Positions 1 to 6,482 of a stretch of DNA of 11,750 nt are shown here, piece by piece; the first letter of the stretch is position 1; the number at the start of each line of letters is the position of its first letter. The stretch is from assembly GCA_002348045.1 (NCBI GenBank), contig DDYO01000241.1, positions 1 through 11,750 of the forward strand. The letters are read 5' to 3'. This DNA comes from Anaerolineales bacterium UBA2232 (GTDB lineage: Bacteria; Chloroflexota; Anaerolineae; UBA2200). Made by a program: the position numbers and the translations under genes. The notes beneath the pieces were generated by a model. That model made no database searches, had not been told where the DNA came from, and saw only the letters and a program-made list of their open reading frames with translations.

Positions 1-183
1 ATCATCTACCGCTCCAGCCAAACCGGCTGCGCCAGCTGCCCACTGAAGGCCAAGTGCTGCCCCAATACCGCTACCCGCAAGATCACTCGCAGCATCCATG
101 AAGCCGCCCGCGACGTGGCTCGACGCAACGCCAAGACACCGGAATACCTCGTGTCTCGTTGCGAACGGAAGGCGGAGTGGTGG
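1..183 (+). pseudogene. IS1182-type transposase, C-terminal remnant
   Basis: The frame beginning at base 1 reads a Cys-rich zinc-ribbon-like stretch (C-x2-C-x4-C, with TGCASCPLKAKCC), followed by RKITRSIHE, ARDVARRNAKTPEY and SRCERK. This order is what I know from the C-terminal part of IS1182-family DDE transposases, where SRxxRKxVEMxFAHLK normally follows. Here the resemblance stops after about base 183 (AEWW in place of VEML) and the frame runs on with unrelated residues to a TAG at 367-369. The 5' part lies outside the window. I infer a truncated element next to acuI. I cannot see an IS terminal repeat or target duplication. The family call rests on motif memory only. Confidence 0.6.
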
Positions 184-192
184 GTAACACCC

Positions 193-211
193 GAGGCAAG
201 AAAGTTGCCTC
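193..211. repeat. Short perfect hairpin (7-bp stem, 5-nt loop)
   Basis: GAGGCAA at 193-199 pairs with TTGCCTC at 205-211 around a GAAAG loop. It lies just past the point where the transposase resemblance ends. There is no T-run, so a classical intrinsic terminator is not supported. Confidence 0.4.
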
Positions 212-242
212 TTCAGAAACAGCATGCGGCCCTCTTCCACTT

Positions 243-274
243 ACTCCTGGAGCAGCAGGTGCCACTCCAGGAGT
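243..274. repeat. Perfect 10-bp inverted repeat between transposase remnant and acuI
   Basis: ACTCCTGGAG (243-252) and CTCCAGGAGT (265-274) are exact reverse complements separated by 12 nt. The hairpin lies between the convergent transposase remnant and acuI, about 70 bp beyond the acuI stop codon. It could limit read-through in both directions, but there is no flanking T-run on either strand. It could also be a mobile-element end. Confidence 0.45.
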
Positions 275-345
275 GCTGGCCGATAACCCGTGTGAGGTAC
301 ATCCACTGGCCATGCGCGGGCCGGCCTCGACAGGTGAGCTGTTTT

Positions 346-1329
346 TCAGCGGTTCACGTCCACCACTAGACGGCCTCTCACTTTCCCTAGCAACAGATCG
401 TTCGCTGCCTCAAGGCTCTGAGGCAGTGCAATCTCGCGCGTGATCTCTGTCAGTTTATGGAAATCCAACTCGTCACAGAGACGCCCCCAAGCTTCGACTC
501 GGCGAAGGTAGGGCTGTGTGACACTGTTAACGCCTAGCAGACTCACACCTCTTAAAATGAATGGCGCTACCGAGGCCGGGAAATCCATACCTTGAGCCAA
601 ACCACACGCAGCCACCGCACCTTCTGCTTGGGTGCCTGCACAGACATTGGCGAGCGTATGACTTCCCACAGAATCGATTGCGGCGGCCCAGCGTTCCTTC
701 GCCAAAGGACGCCCCGGCTCTGATAGCTCGGATCGATGGATGACAGTTTCGGCTCCGAGCTCCTGGAGGTACTCGGTCTCCTCAAGGCGACCTGTCGCAG
801 CGATGACCGAATAGCCATTATTCGCCAGGAGCGCGATCGCAAAACTTCCCACGCCACCGCTGGCTCCGGTGACCAGAACCTTGCCATGCTCCGGGCGGAT
901 ACCGTGACGCTCCAGTGCCATCAGGCAGAGCATGGAAGTGTATCCAGCGGTGCCAATGGCCATCGCCTGTTGCTCACTGATACCTGGGGGGAGCGGAATC
1001 AGCCAGTCACCATTCACTCTCGCTTTCTGCGCCAAGCCCCCCCAATGAGTTTCACCCACTCCCCAGCCATTGAGCAGCACCTTGTCACCGGCCTGGTACT
1101 TCGGGTGTGTGCTCTTCTCGACGGTGCCAACGAAATCGATCCCCGGCACCATCGGAAATTGACGCACAACTGGACTTTTTCCGGTGATTGCCAGGCCATC
1201 CTTGTAATTGAGGGTGCTGTAGGAGACCCGCACGGTGACATCACCTTCGGGCAGTTGTTCGTCGTACAGGTCGGTAATCCGAGCCTGGTACGTCGATTCG
1301 ACCTTATCAATCAAAATTGCCTTGAACAC
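346..1329 (-). CDS. acuI: AcuI/YhdH-type MDR oxidoreductase (acryloyl-CoA reductase / quinone oxidoreductase family)
   Basis: This cytosolic, zinc-independent medium-chain dehydrogenase/reductase aligns by eye along its whole length with E. coli YhdH. Shared features are LPEGDVTVRV, LNYKDGLAITGK, FPMVPGIDFVGTV, GWGVGETHWGGLA and the Rossmann nucleotide loop VTGASGGVGS. AcuI enzymes use NADPH to reduce acryloyl-CoA to propionyl-CoA and so remove a toxic electrophile. An ATG exists at 1341 but has no Shine-Dalgarno sequence. GTG at 1329 is preceded by GGAGGTGGAT, and VFKAILI matches the family N-terminus (MQALLLE), so I start there (327 aa). It is transcribed away from the aldehyde dehydrogenase cassette. 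A TetR-type operator lies at 1343-1357, directly upstream of the ribosome binding site. The family call is firm; the physiological substrate is inferred. Confidence 0.9.
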   Translation of the reverse strand: MFKAILIDKVESTYQARITDLYDEQLPEGDVTVRVSYSTLNYKDGLAITGKSPVVRQFPMVPGIDFVGTVEKSTHPKYQAGDKVLLNGWGVGETHWGGLAQKARVNGDWLIPLPPGISEQQAMAIGTAGYTSMLCLMALERHGIRPEHGKVLVTGASGGVGSFAIALLANNGYSVIAATGRLEETEYLQELGAETVIHRSELSEPGRPLAKERWAAAIDSVGSHTLANVCAGTQAEGAVAACGLAQGMDFPASVAPFILRGVSLLGVNSVTQPYLRRVEAWGRLCDELDFHKLTEITREIALPQSLEAANDLLLGKVRGRLVVDVNR

Positions 1330-1342
1330 ATCCACCTCCATT

Positions 1343-1357
1343 TAGACCGATCGTCTA
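1343..1357. promoter_or_regulatory. TetR-type operator at the acuI promoter
   Basis: TAGAC-CGATC-GTCTA is an inverted repeat with 5-bp perfect arms, placed immediately upstream of the acuI ribosome binding site (GGAGG at 1334-1338). The sequence TAGACCGAYCGTCT recurs at 1755-1768. TAGACC-type palindromes are known operators of NemR-like TetR repressors that control quinone and aldehyde reductases. Binding here is inferred. Confidence 0.6.
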
Positions 1358-1751
1358 TAAATCAACAAAAAGCATCGCGTTCGATGCTGAAAATATCCCC
1401 CCTCGATGAGGTCATCGAGGAAGTGATGCTTGAATCTGCTGGCGCGTCGCAGGCGCCCTCCCAGCCAAGCCAGAAGCGCGGCAAAGTCGAGTAAGTCTGT
1501 GGCCAAACTAGCTGGCATGGCACTAGTCGGTCTCACTGGCCAAAGGGTCCCTTGCTGATCAGTGTCCATTGGGTTCCCTTGGATGCCTAAATGCCCTTGG
1601 AAACAGTACCGATACCCGCGTCCGCGAAACCCTGCCCGGTCCGCAACGCCATCTCGGATGAGAGATGGTCATCACGTCTAACACTGCGTTCCCGAACGTT
1701 CCAAAACGGTTGGCCCCGGTCGATAAGGCTTGTCGATCCTCGTGCTCGCAT
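1358..1751 (-). pseudogene. Decayed TetR-family regulator, frameshifted and truncated
   Basis: Reading the minus strand from ATG at 1751 gives a TetR-like start (SLIDRGQPFWNVRERSV, compared with the common LIDREQ-LL-VAER pattern). ALRTGQGFADAGIGTVSK follows, then an in-frame TAG, then ASKGTQWTLISKGPFGQ, which recalls the TetR HTH signature AAGxxKGxxxxxFxSKxxFGQ. A TGA comes next. The following frame carries LLDFAALLAWLGG and FLDDLIEGG, which resemble the TetR helix 4-6 region. The protein then ends at the acuI promoter, about 60-70 residues short of a normal TetR. With stops, a frame change and truncation it cannot make a functional repressor. The family call is an alignment by eye of degraded sequence, so it is moderate. 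The position between two matching operators supports it. Confidence 0.5.
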
Positions 1752-1754
1752 AAT

Positions 1755-1768
1755 TAGACCGACCGTCT
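1755..1768. promoter_or_regulatory. Second TetR-type operator copy, before the dead tetR start
   Basis: TAGACCGACCGTCT differs by one base from the copy at the acuI promoter, and both are preceded by TT. It ends 4 bp before the ATG of the degraded tetR, the usual place for an autoregulatory operator. The right arm is less complete (GTCTC instead of GTCTA). Confidence 0.5.
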
Positions 1769-1854
1769 CGCAATGTCAAGCATCCATGTTCTTGCCAATC
1801 GGCAATCGAACCTTCTGTCGCAGATACCGATGGCTGAGCAGATTGCTGAAATTA

Positions 1855-1887
1855 GATATTGACATATCTCGATATTGAAAATAGCTT
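1855..1887 (+). promoter_or_regulatory. Aldehyde dehydrogenase promoter with overlapping ATATC/GATAT operator
   Basis: GATAT (1855-1859), ATATC (1864-1868) and GATAT (1871-1875) alternate, and 1864-1875 reads ATATC-TC-GATAT, an interrupted palindrome. A perfect -35 hexamer TTGACA sits inside the motif at 1859-1864. A weak -10, TAGCTT (1882-1887), follows at 17 bp. A repressor on the palindrome would cover the -35 and the spacer. The ArsR encoded at 5802 is the obvious candidate, since related motifs precede the OYE and arsR genes. Confidence 0.5.
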
Positions 1888-1927
1888 AAGAATCGCAAGC
1901 CACCCCACACCTCTCCCTGGAGTACCC

Positions 1928-3427
1928 ATGCAAAAGCTCAACGTTACCCTTCTGACCTACGCACCCGACAGCAGCTACGGCCTGTTCATCGACAACCAAT
2001 GGGTTGCTGGTGAAGGTGGTGAGACCCTGTCCATCATCAATCCCGCCAACGGGCAAACGCTCACCAGCATCCCGAACGCCACGGCCGCCGATGTCGATCG
2101 TGCGGTACAGGCCGCTCAGCGTGCCTTCGAAACCTGGCGGTTTACTACCCCGATCGAACGCGCCAATGCGCTGCTGAAAATTGCCGATCTGCTGGAAGCC
2201 GATGCAGAACGGTTCTCCGTCCTGGAGACCCTCGACGTAGGCAAGCCGATCCGTGAAAGCAGCAGCATCGACATCCCGTTGGCCATCGATCACTTCCGTT
2301 ATTTCGCCGGCGTGATCCGCAGTCATTCCGACGAGGCGGTCATGCTGGACGAGCAGACCCTGAGCATCGTGCTCAGTGAGCCACTGGGCGTCGTTGGCCA
2401 AGTAATCCCCTGGAACTTCCCGCTGCTGATGGCAGCCTGGAAAATCGCCCCGGCCATCGCGGCGGGCAATACCGTGGTCATCAAACCATCCGAACTGACT
2501 CCAGTCACCATCCTCGAGCTCGCGAAGATCTTCGCCCAGACCCTGCCGGCCGGCGTCGTGAACATCGTCACCGGCACGGGGGCCTCGGCGGGCCAGGCGC
2601 TGCTGGACCATCCGGACGTGCGCAAACTCGCCTTCACCGGATCGACCGGTGTCGGCATGCGAGTCGCCGATGCGGCGGCGAAGAAGCTCATTCCGGCGAC
2701 CCTCGAGTTGGGTGGCAAATCGGCCAACATCGTCTTCCCCGATGCCAACTGGGACAAGGCCGTGGAAGGTGCTGCTCTCGCCATCCTCTGGAACCAGGGC
2801 CAGGTTTGCGAATCCGGCGCTCGGCTGTTCGTTCATGAGTCGATCTATGATCGCTTCCTGGCCGAGGTCAAGCAGAAGTTCGAAGCCGTGCGTGTAGGCG
2901 ACCCGCTGCATCGGGACACCATGATGGGCGCCCAGGTCAGCAAGACCCAGATGGAGCGCATCCTTGGTTACATCGATATCGCCAAGCAGGAAGGCGCCCG
3001 GGTGCTGATCGGCGGTGGTCGCCTGACAGGGCTTGCCTACGATAACGGTTTCTTTATCCAGCCAACGATCCTGGTCGACGTGCGCAACGACATGCGCGTG
3101 GCCTACGAGGAGATCTTTGGCCCCGTCCTGTGCGTGATTCCGTTCAAGGATGAAGCGGAGGTCATCGCCATGGCCAACGACTCGGACTACGGTCTGGCCG
3201 GTGCAGTCTGGACCCAGGACATCAACCGGGCGCTGCGCGTGGCACGCGCGGTGGAAACCGGTCGGATGTGGGTGAACACCTACCATGACATCCCTGCCCA
3301 TGCCCCCTTCGGTGGCTACAAGAAGTCCGGCCTTGGAAGGGAAACCCACAAGTCCATCCTCGACGCCTACAGCCAAAAGAAGAATATTCTCGTCAGCCTC
3401 AAAGAAGCGGCGCACGGCTTGTTCTGA
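1928..3427 (+). CDS. NAD(P)+-dependent aldehyde dehydrogenase (ALDH superfamily)
   Basis: The enzyme oxidises an aldehyde to the carboxylate in the cytoplasm. Counting from the ATG at 1928 (499 aa, normal for the family), PWNFP is at 161-165, the cofactor lysine at 186, the GSTGVG loop at 238-243, the general base Glu260 in LELGGKS, and catalytic Cys294 in NQGQVCESGARLF. EEIFGPV and PFGGYKKSGLGRE complete the C-terminal signatures. An in-frame ATG at 1859 overlaps the promoter and operator and lacks a Shine-Dalgarno sequence, whereas GGAG at 1918-1921 serves 1928. Leader and promoter suggest control by the downstream ArsR. The gene starts a cassette with the OYE, LLM and arsR genes, so a role in detoxifying a reactive aldehyde is likely. 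The substrate cannot be read from sequence. Confidence 0.93.
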   Translation: MQKLNVTLLTYAPDSSYGLFIDNQWVAGEGGETLSIINPANGQTLTSIPNATAADVDRAVQAAQRAFETWRFTTPIERANALLKIADLLEADAERFSVLETLDVGKPIRESSSIDIPLAIDHFRYFAGVIRSHSDEAVMLDEQTLSIVLSEPLGVVGQVIPWNFPLLMAAWKIAPAIAAGNTVVIKPSELTPVTILELAKIFAQTLPAGVVNIVTGTGASAGQALLDHPDVRKLAFTGSTGVGMRVADAAAKKLIPATLELGGKSANIVFPDANWDKAVEGAALAILWNQGQVCESGARLFVHESIYDRFLAEVKQKFEAVRVGDPLHRDTMMGAQVSKTQMERILGYIDIAKQEGARVLIGGGRLTGLAYDNGFFIQPTILVDVRNDMRVAYEEIFGPVLCVIPFKDEAEVIAMANDSDYGLAGAVWTQDINRALRVARAVETGRMWVNTYHDIPAHAPFGGYKKSGLGRETHKSILDAYSQKKNILVSLKEAAHGLF

Positions 3428-3443
3428 CCCTGCGAAGCGGGAT
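3425..3443 (+). terminator. Weak bulged hairpin after the aldehyde dehydrogenase
   Basis: GACCCTGC-GAA-GCGGGATC can fold as a short GC stem with a bulged T. A modest AATTTG follows instead of a T-run. It may lower read-through into the OYE gene, which has its own candidate operator. I would not call it a strong terminator. Confidence 0.25.
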
Positions 3444-3457
3444 CAATTTGCCCATTT

Positions 3458-3477
3458 ATATCGATATTTCTAGATAT
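3458..3477. promoter_or_regulatory. ATATC/GATAT operator-like site before the OYE gene
   Basis: ATATCGATAT (3458-3467) is a perfect 10-bp palindrome, followed by a second GATAT at 3473-3477. The stretch ATTTCTAGATAT resembles ATATCTCGATAT at the ALDH promoter. It ends 13 bp before the preferred OYE start, so bound protein would block transcription or initiation. I infer it is an ArsR site. Confidence 0.45.
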
Positions 3478-3490
3478 GCAGGTAACCGAA

Positions 3491-4615
3491 ATGAATCATT
3501 CTGTCCTCTTCAAAACCACCCAATTGGGCCCGTACACCCTCAAGAACCGCATCGTTCTGCCGCCGCTGACACGGTCCCGTAGCTCCCAGCCGGGCAACAT
3601 TCCGAACGATCTCATGGCCACCTATTACCGCCAGCGCACCGGTGCCGGCTTCATGGTGACCGAAGGCACTCAGATCGAGCCCCGTGGCCAGGGCTACGCC
3701 TGGACCCCAGGCATCCACAGCGCCGAACAGGTCAAGGGATGGCGCAAGATCACCGACGCCGTTCACGCCGAAGGCGGCGTGATTTTCGCTCAGCTCTGGC
3801 ATGTTGGCCGCGTGTCGCACACCTCCCTGCAGCCCAACGGCGAAGCGCCGGTTGCGCCCTCGGCGATCCGTGCGGACAGCGTCAAGGTGTTCATCGAGAC
3901 CGGCCCCGGCGCGGGTGCGCTGGCCGAACCTTCCACCCCGCGAGCGCTGTCCACGGCAGAGGTGAAGGAGCTGGTTCAGCTCTATGCCAAGGCCGGCCGT
4001 AATGCCCTGGACGCAGGTTTCGACGGCGTGGAGATCCACTGCGCGAACGGCTACCTGGTGAACCAATTCATTTCCGCCCATACCAACCGACGCGATGATG
4101 AATATGGTGGTTCGCTGCAAAATCGCTTGCGCTTCTTGCGCGAGGTCACCGAGGCCGTTGCCGGCGTCGTGGGTAAGGAACGCCTGGGAGTCCGCTTCGC
4201 ACCGCTGTTCGCCACCACAGACGAAGACCGCGTTTATCTCGGCCTGGTTGAAGAAGACCCTCACCAAACCTATGTCGAGGCAGTGAAAATTCTCGAGGAA
4301 GTGGGCATTGCTTACCTGTCGCTCGCCGAAGCCGACTGGGAGAACGCCCCCGAACTGCCCGAGGCGTTTCGCGAGGATGTTCGCAAGACCTTCAGCGGCA
4401 AGATCCTCTATGCCGGCAAGTACACCGCAGAGCGCGGAAATCGAGTGATCCAGGCTGGCTGGGGCGACCTCATCGCGTTTGGACGACCCTTCATTGCGAA
4501 CCCAGATCTGCCTGCCCGCATCGCCAATAACTGGCCACTGAATCCGGTGGACCCAACCAGCATGTATGGCGGTACCGATAAGGGCTACACCGACTACCCA
4601 ACCTATCAACCCTGA
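3491..4615 (+). CDS. Old Yellow Enzyme / NemA-like NADH:flavin ene-reductase
   Basis: This FMN-dependent TIM-barrel enzyme of the Old Yellow Enzyme family reduces activated C=C bonds (enals, enones, maleimides) and often nitro compounds, using NAD(P)H. From the ATG at 3491 (374 aa, typical), visible marks are the N-terminal strand LKNRIVLPPLTRSR, QLWHVGR at 101-107, the substrate-binding pair His183 and Asn186 in HCANGYL, the family block NRRDDEYGGSLQNRLRF, and a C-terminal phosphate-binding region IAFGRPFIANPDL. An ATG at 3476 lies inside the operator without a Shine-Dalgarno sequence; AGGTA at 3480-3484 supports 3491. It follows the ALDH gene by 63 bp on the same strand. Pairing an ene-reductase with an aldehyde dehydrogenase fits removal of alpha,beta-unsaturated aldehydes. 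Family certain, exact substrate unknown. Confidence 0.93.
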   Translation: MNHSVLFKTTQLGPYTLKNRIVLPPLTRSRSSQPGNIPNDLMATYYRQRTGAGFMVTEGTQIEPRGQGYAWTPGIHSAEQVKGWRKITDAVHAEGGVIFAQLWHVGRVSHTSLQPNGEAPVAPSAIRADSVKVFIETGPGAGALAEPSTPRALSTAEVKELVQLYAKAGRNALDAGFDGVEIHCANGYLVNQFISAHTNRRDDEYGGSLQNRLRFLREVTEAVAGVVGKERLGVRFAPLFATTDEDRVYLGLVEEDPHQTYVEAVKILEEVGIAYLSLAEADWENAPELPEAFREDVRKTFSGKILYAGKYTAERGNRVIQAGWGDLIAFGRPFIANPDLPARIANNWPLNPVDPTSMYGGTDKGYTDYPTYQP

Positions 4616-4627
4616 ATGATCGGCGCT

Positions 4628-4649
4628 GCGCCCTGAAGCTCCAGGGCGC
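4628..4649 (+). repeat. GC hairpin between the OYE and LLM genes
   Basis: GCGCCCTG (4628-4635) pairs perfectly with CAGGGCGC (4642-4649) around a 6-nt loop. There is no T-run after it. It may protect the 3' end of the OYE message or partly attenuate the next gene. Confidence 0.4.
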
Positions 4650-4680
4650 GGCTCGAGTCTTCTGGCAGAGGAAGATAGAG

Positions 4681-5646
4681 ATGTATCAACCGAGCACCAT
4701 TCCGTACCAAGACCACCATGGGTTCAGAAGAACATTCATGCCGGGCAATCTGAGCCTCGGGTTGTTCTTCCCACTGGAAGCCTTCGAGTGGGATACGCCG
4801 ACCATGCACAATCAGGTGGCATTGGCGAGACGGGCCGAAGATCTAGGTTTCTCCACCCTGTGGTTTCGCGATGTACCACTTAGGGACCCGGACTTCGGCG
4901 ATGTCGGCCAGGTCTTCGACCCTTGGGTCTACCTGGGCTACATGGCCGCCCATACCACTAAGATCGCCTTGGGTACCGCTTCAATCGCCCTTCCCTTACA
5001 CCATCCTTTGCATACGGCCAAAGCGGCAGCAAGCGTCGATCAGTTGAGCAACGGTCGGTTACTACTGGGGGTAGCGTCCGGAGACCGCCCGGTGGAGTTC
5101 CCCGCATTCAACGTCGATCCCGATAAACGGGGCGAAGTCTTTCGCGAGAGCTGTGAAGTCATACGCCAGGCCCATTCCAGTTCGTTTGAACCCATTCGCT
5201 GGGGCGGCGGCGAGTTGCTGGGGGCTGACCTCATACCCAAGCCCACAACCCGTGAGATCCCCCTGTTCGTGACCGGGCATAGCCGCCAGTCGCTCGATTG
5301 GATCGCGCGCGAAAGCCATGGATGGATCAACTATCCACGCCCTCCGAAAATACAGCAGATGATCGTCGACGATTGGCGGCGGGAAGTCATAACGCAGTGT
5401 GGCCCCGTGTACAAACCGTTCATGCAGTCGCTTTACATCGACCTCGATACATCCCCGTCCGCCCTTCCCTCTCGAATTCATCTTGGGTTCCGTTTGGGGC
5501 GTGACCACCTGCGGGCTTTACTGGAGACGCTTCAGGAAGTCGGTGTGGACCACGTTATCCTGAACCTGAAATACGGCAGACGCCCCGCGGCCGAGGTTAT
5601 TGAAGAGCTCGGGAAGCACATTGTTCCTCGCTTTGGCGCATTTTAG
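4681..5646 (+). CDS. Luciferase-like (LLM class) flavin-dependent monooxygenase
   Basis: The protein (321 aa) is a bacterial-luciferase-like TIM barrel. It has LSLGLFFPLEAF near the start, then HNQVALARRAEDLGFSTLWFRDVP, TTKIALGTASIALPLHHPL, SVDQLSNGRLLLGVASGDRP and, near the end, LLETLQEVGVDHVILNLKYG. It resembles the luciferase-type oxidoreductase subfamily often annotated after Bacillus BA3436. Such enzymes use FMNH2 (or F420 in other taxa) and oxygen. GAGGAAG at 4668-4674 supports ATG 4681; a second ATG at 4738 (MPGNLSL) is an alternative. It lies 65 bp after the OYE gene and is followed by arsR, so it probably belongs to the same electrophile-response unit. The substrate is unknown. Confidence 0.88.
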   Translation: MYQPSTIPYQDHHGFRRTFMPGNLSLGLFFPLEAFEWDTPTMHNQVALARRAEDLGFSTLWFRDVPLRDPDFGDVGQVFDPWVYLGYMAAHTTKIALGTASIALPLHHPLHTAKAAASVDQLSNGRLLLGVASGDRPVEFPAFNVDPDKRGEVFRESCEVIRQAHSSSFEPIRWGGGELLGADLIPKPTTREIPLFVTGHSRQSLDWIARESHGWINYPRPPKIQQMIVDDWRREVITQCGPVYKPFMQSLYIDLDTSPSALPSRIHLGFRLGRDHLRALLETLQEVGVDHVILNLKYGRRPAAEVIEELGKHIVPRFGAF

Positions 5647-5661
5647 GCTGGTTCGTCAGCC
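5646..5661 (+). terminator. UUCG-loop hairpin at the LLM stop codon
   Basis: GGCTG (5646-5650) pairs with CAGCC (5657-5661). An inner G-U pair closes a UUCG tetraloop, an unusually stable RNA loop. It begins at the last base of the TAG stop codon. No T-run follows, so it may be a mRNA-stabilising end or a weak terminator. Confidence 0.4.
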
Positions 5662-5763
5662 GGACGGAGCGATGGAGTTCAGTCATGAGCGATACGGCGC
5701 CCCCTCGACAGGCGGAGGGTGGAGGTCACTTCGAGGCCTTCCCTTTCGCTGCGCGGACGAGGA

Positions 5764-5801
5764 CAATATCGTAATATCGCGAAAAATAGGTATCTAGATC
5801 T
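5764..5801. promoter_or_regulatory. ArsR autoregulatory region with ATATCG repeats
   Basis: CAATATCG (5764-5771) and ATATCG (5774-5779) form a tandem. The first matches the reverse complement of the ALDH site (CAATATCG-nn-ATAT shared). TATCTAGATC (5791-5800) next to the start codon resembles the OYE-side sequence TCTAGATAT. A weak -10-like TAATAT lies at 5772-5777. The placement directly before arsR suggests autorepression. Confidence 0.4.
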
Positions 5802-6107
5802 ATGAGCGTTGACGTGAATGAAGCCCTGAAAGCTTTGGCAAACCCGATGCGCCTCGCCATCCTCAACTGGCTCAAGGACCCCCGGGCAAGCTTTCCTGAG
5901 CAGGAGGTCGATCCGGAAGCGGTGGGGGTGTGCGTCAGCATCATCCAGGAGCGCACGGGCCTTTCGCAGTCCACCACATCGCTGTACCTGACGGCCCTGC
6001 AACGCGCACAACTGGTGACATCGCAGCGCATCGGCCCCTGGACCTACTACAAGCGGCATGACGAAAACATCGAAGCCTTCTTTACGGCCCTGCAGGAGAG
6101 GATCTAG
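5802..6107 (+). CDS. ArsR-family winged-helix repressor
   Basis: The product is a 101-aa winged-helix regulator of ArsR size. ALKALANPMRLAILNWL (residues 8-24) is the ArsR N-terminal helix pair, TGLSQSTTSLYLTALQRAQLV (52-72) is the recognition HTH, and GPWTYYKRHDENI (78-90) is the wing. The only cysteine is Cys44 in GVCVSI, at the position where classical metal-sensing ArsR proteins have the CxC pair. It therefore lacks the usual metal site, and a thiol-reactive or ligand-sensing mechanism is more likely. Its promoter and those of the ALDH and OYE genes share ATATC/GATAT motifs, so it probably represses itself and the cassette. Only a weak AGGT lies before the start. Family call is firm, inducer unknown. 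Confidence 0.88.
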   Translation: MSVDVNEALKALANPMRLAILNWLKDPRASFPEQEVDPEAVGVCVSIIQERTGLSQSTTSLYLTALQRAQLVTSQRIGPWTYYKRHDENIEAFFTALQERI

Positions 6108-6482
6108 GCCAATCCTGCCGGGGGGCATAGTTGGGATGTAGTGGCCCGAACCTGCGCCTTAGCCTTCTCGATCTTGCGCTTGGCTTTGTATAGAGCGCTA
6201 CGCTTGCCCAGTTTCTTGTAGGTGCTGCGGCGTGCCGCTCCCGGCCTTAACCGCATGGACGGGCGTGCCGGATGAGGTATCGAGACGGACGATCACAAAC
6301 CGCCAACCGCTCGACTCGTAGGCCATCATCACTCGGATCTCTGGCGTCTGCATCCAGCAGTCCAGCGTGGCCTTGAGACCCTTGTCATACAGTGCATCCA
6401 ACAGTACAGGTATCCACCCCCCCTCCAGGCGCTACCGTGCGCACCCTCGGCGGCGCTGAGCTGTATCGCGAAAATTGGTTTT
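6104..6482 (-). pseudogene. Frameshifted, 5'-truncated gene remnant of unknown family
   Basis: Three minus-strand frames join in order. The first reads IFAIQLSAAEGAHGSAWRGG and runs into a run of seven C (plus strand, 6417-6423). The second reads WIPVLLDALYDKGLKATLDC, MQTPEIRVMMAYESSGWRFV and TPVHAVKAG. The third, after another frame change near 6230-6240, reads RRSTYKKLGKRSALYKAKRK and ends at a stop at 6104-6106, overlapping the arsR stop codon. The composition of each piece (lysine-rich tail, ordered hydrophobics) looks protein-like, and no start codon precedes the first piece. I do not recognise the family. I infer a degraded accessory gene, possibly trimmed when the CBASS locus inserted. 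A sequencing indel at the homopolymer is a possible alternative for the first shift. Confidence 0.4.

Noticed and set aside
1401..1420. Palindrome CCTCGATGA-GG-TCATCGAGG
   Set aside because: It falls inside the tetR remnant, in codons for the DDLIEG stretch, so repeated Asp/Ile/Glu codons explain it. It does not match the operators found nearby.
736..1494. Plus-strand open frame (252 codons) opposite acuI
   Set aside because: The minus strand encodes a full AcuI/YhdH with all motifs. The plus frame is its shadow and runs into the tetR remnant.
1886..3415. Long minus-strand open frame (509 codons) opposite the aldehyde dehydrogenase
   Set aside because: It is an antisense shadow of a GC-rich, strongly biased gene. 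The plus strand has all ALDH catalytic motifs, and the antisense product shows no family features.
3470..4609. Minus-strand open frame (379 codons) opposite the OYE gene
   Set aside because: It mirrors the OYE codon pattern. There is no ribosome binding site or recognisable motif, while the plus strand is clearly an ene-reductase.
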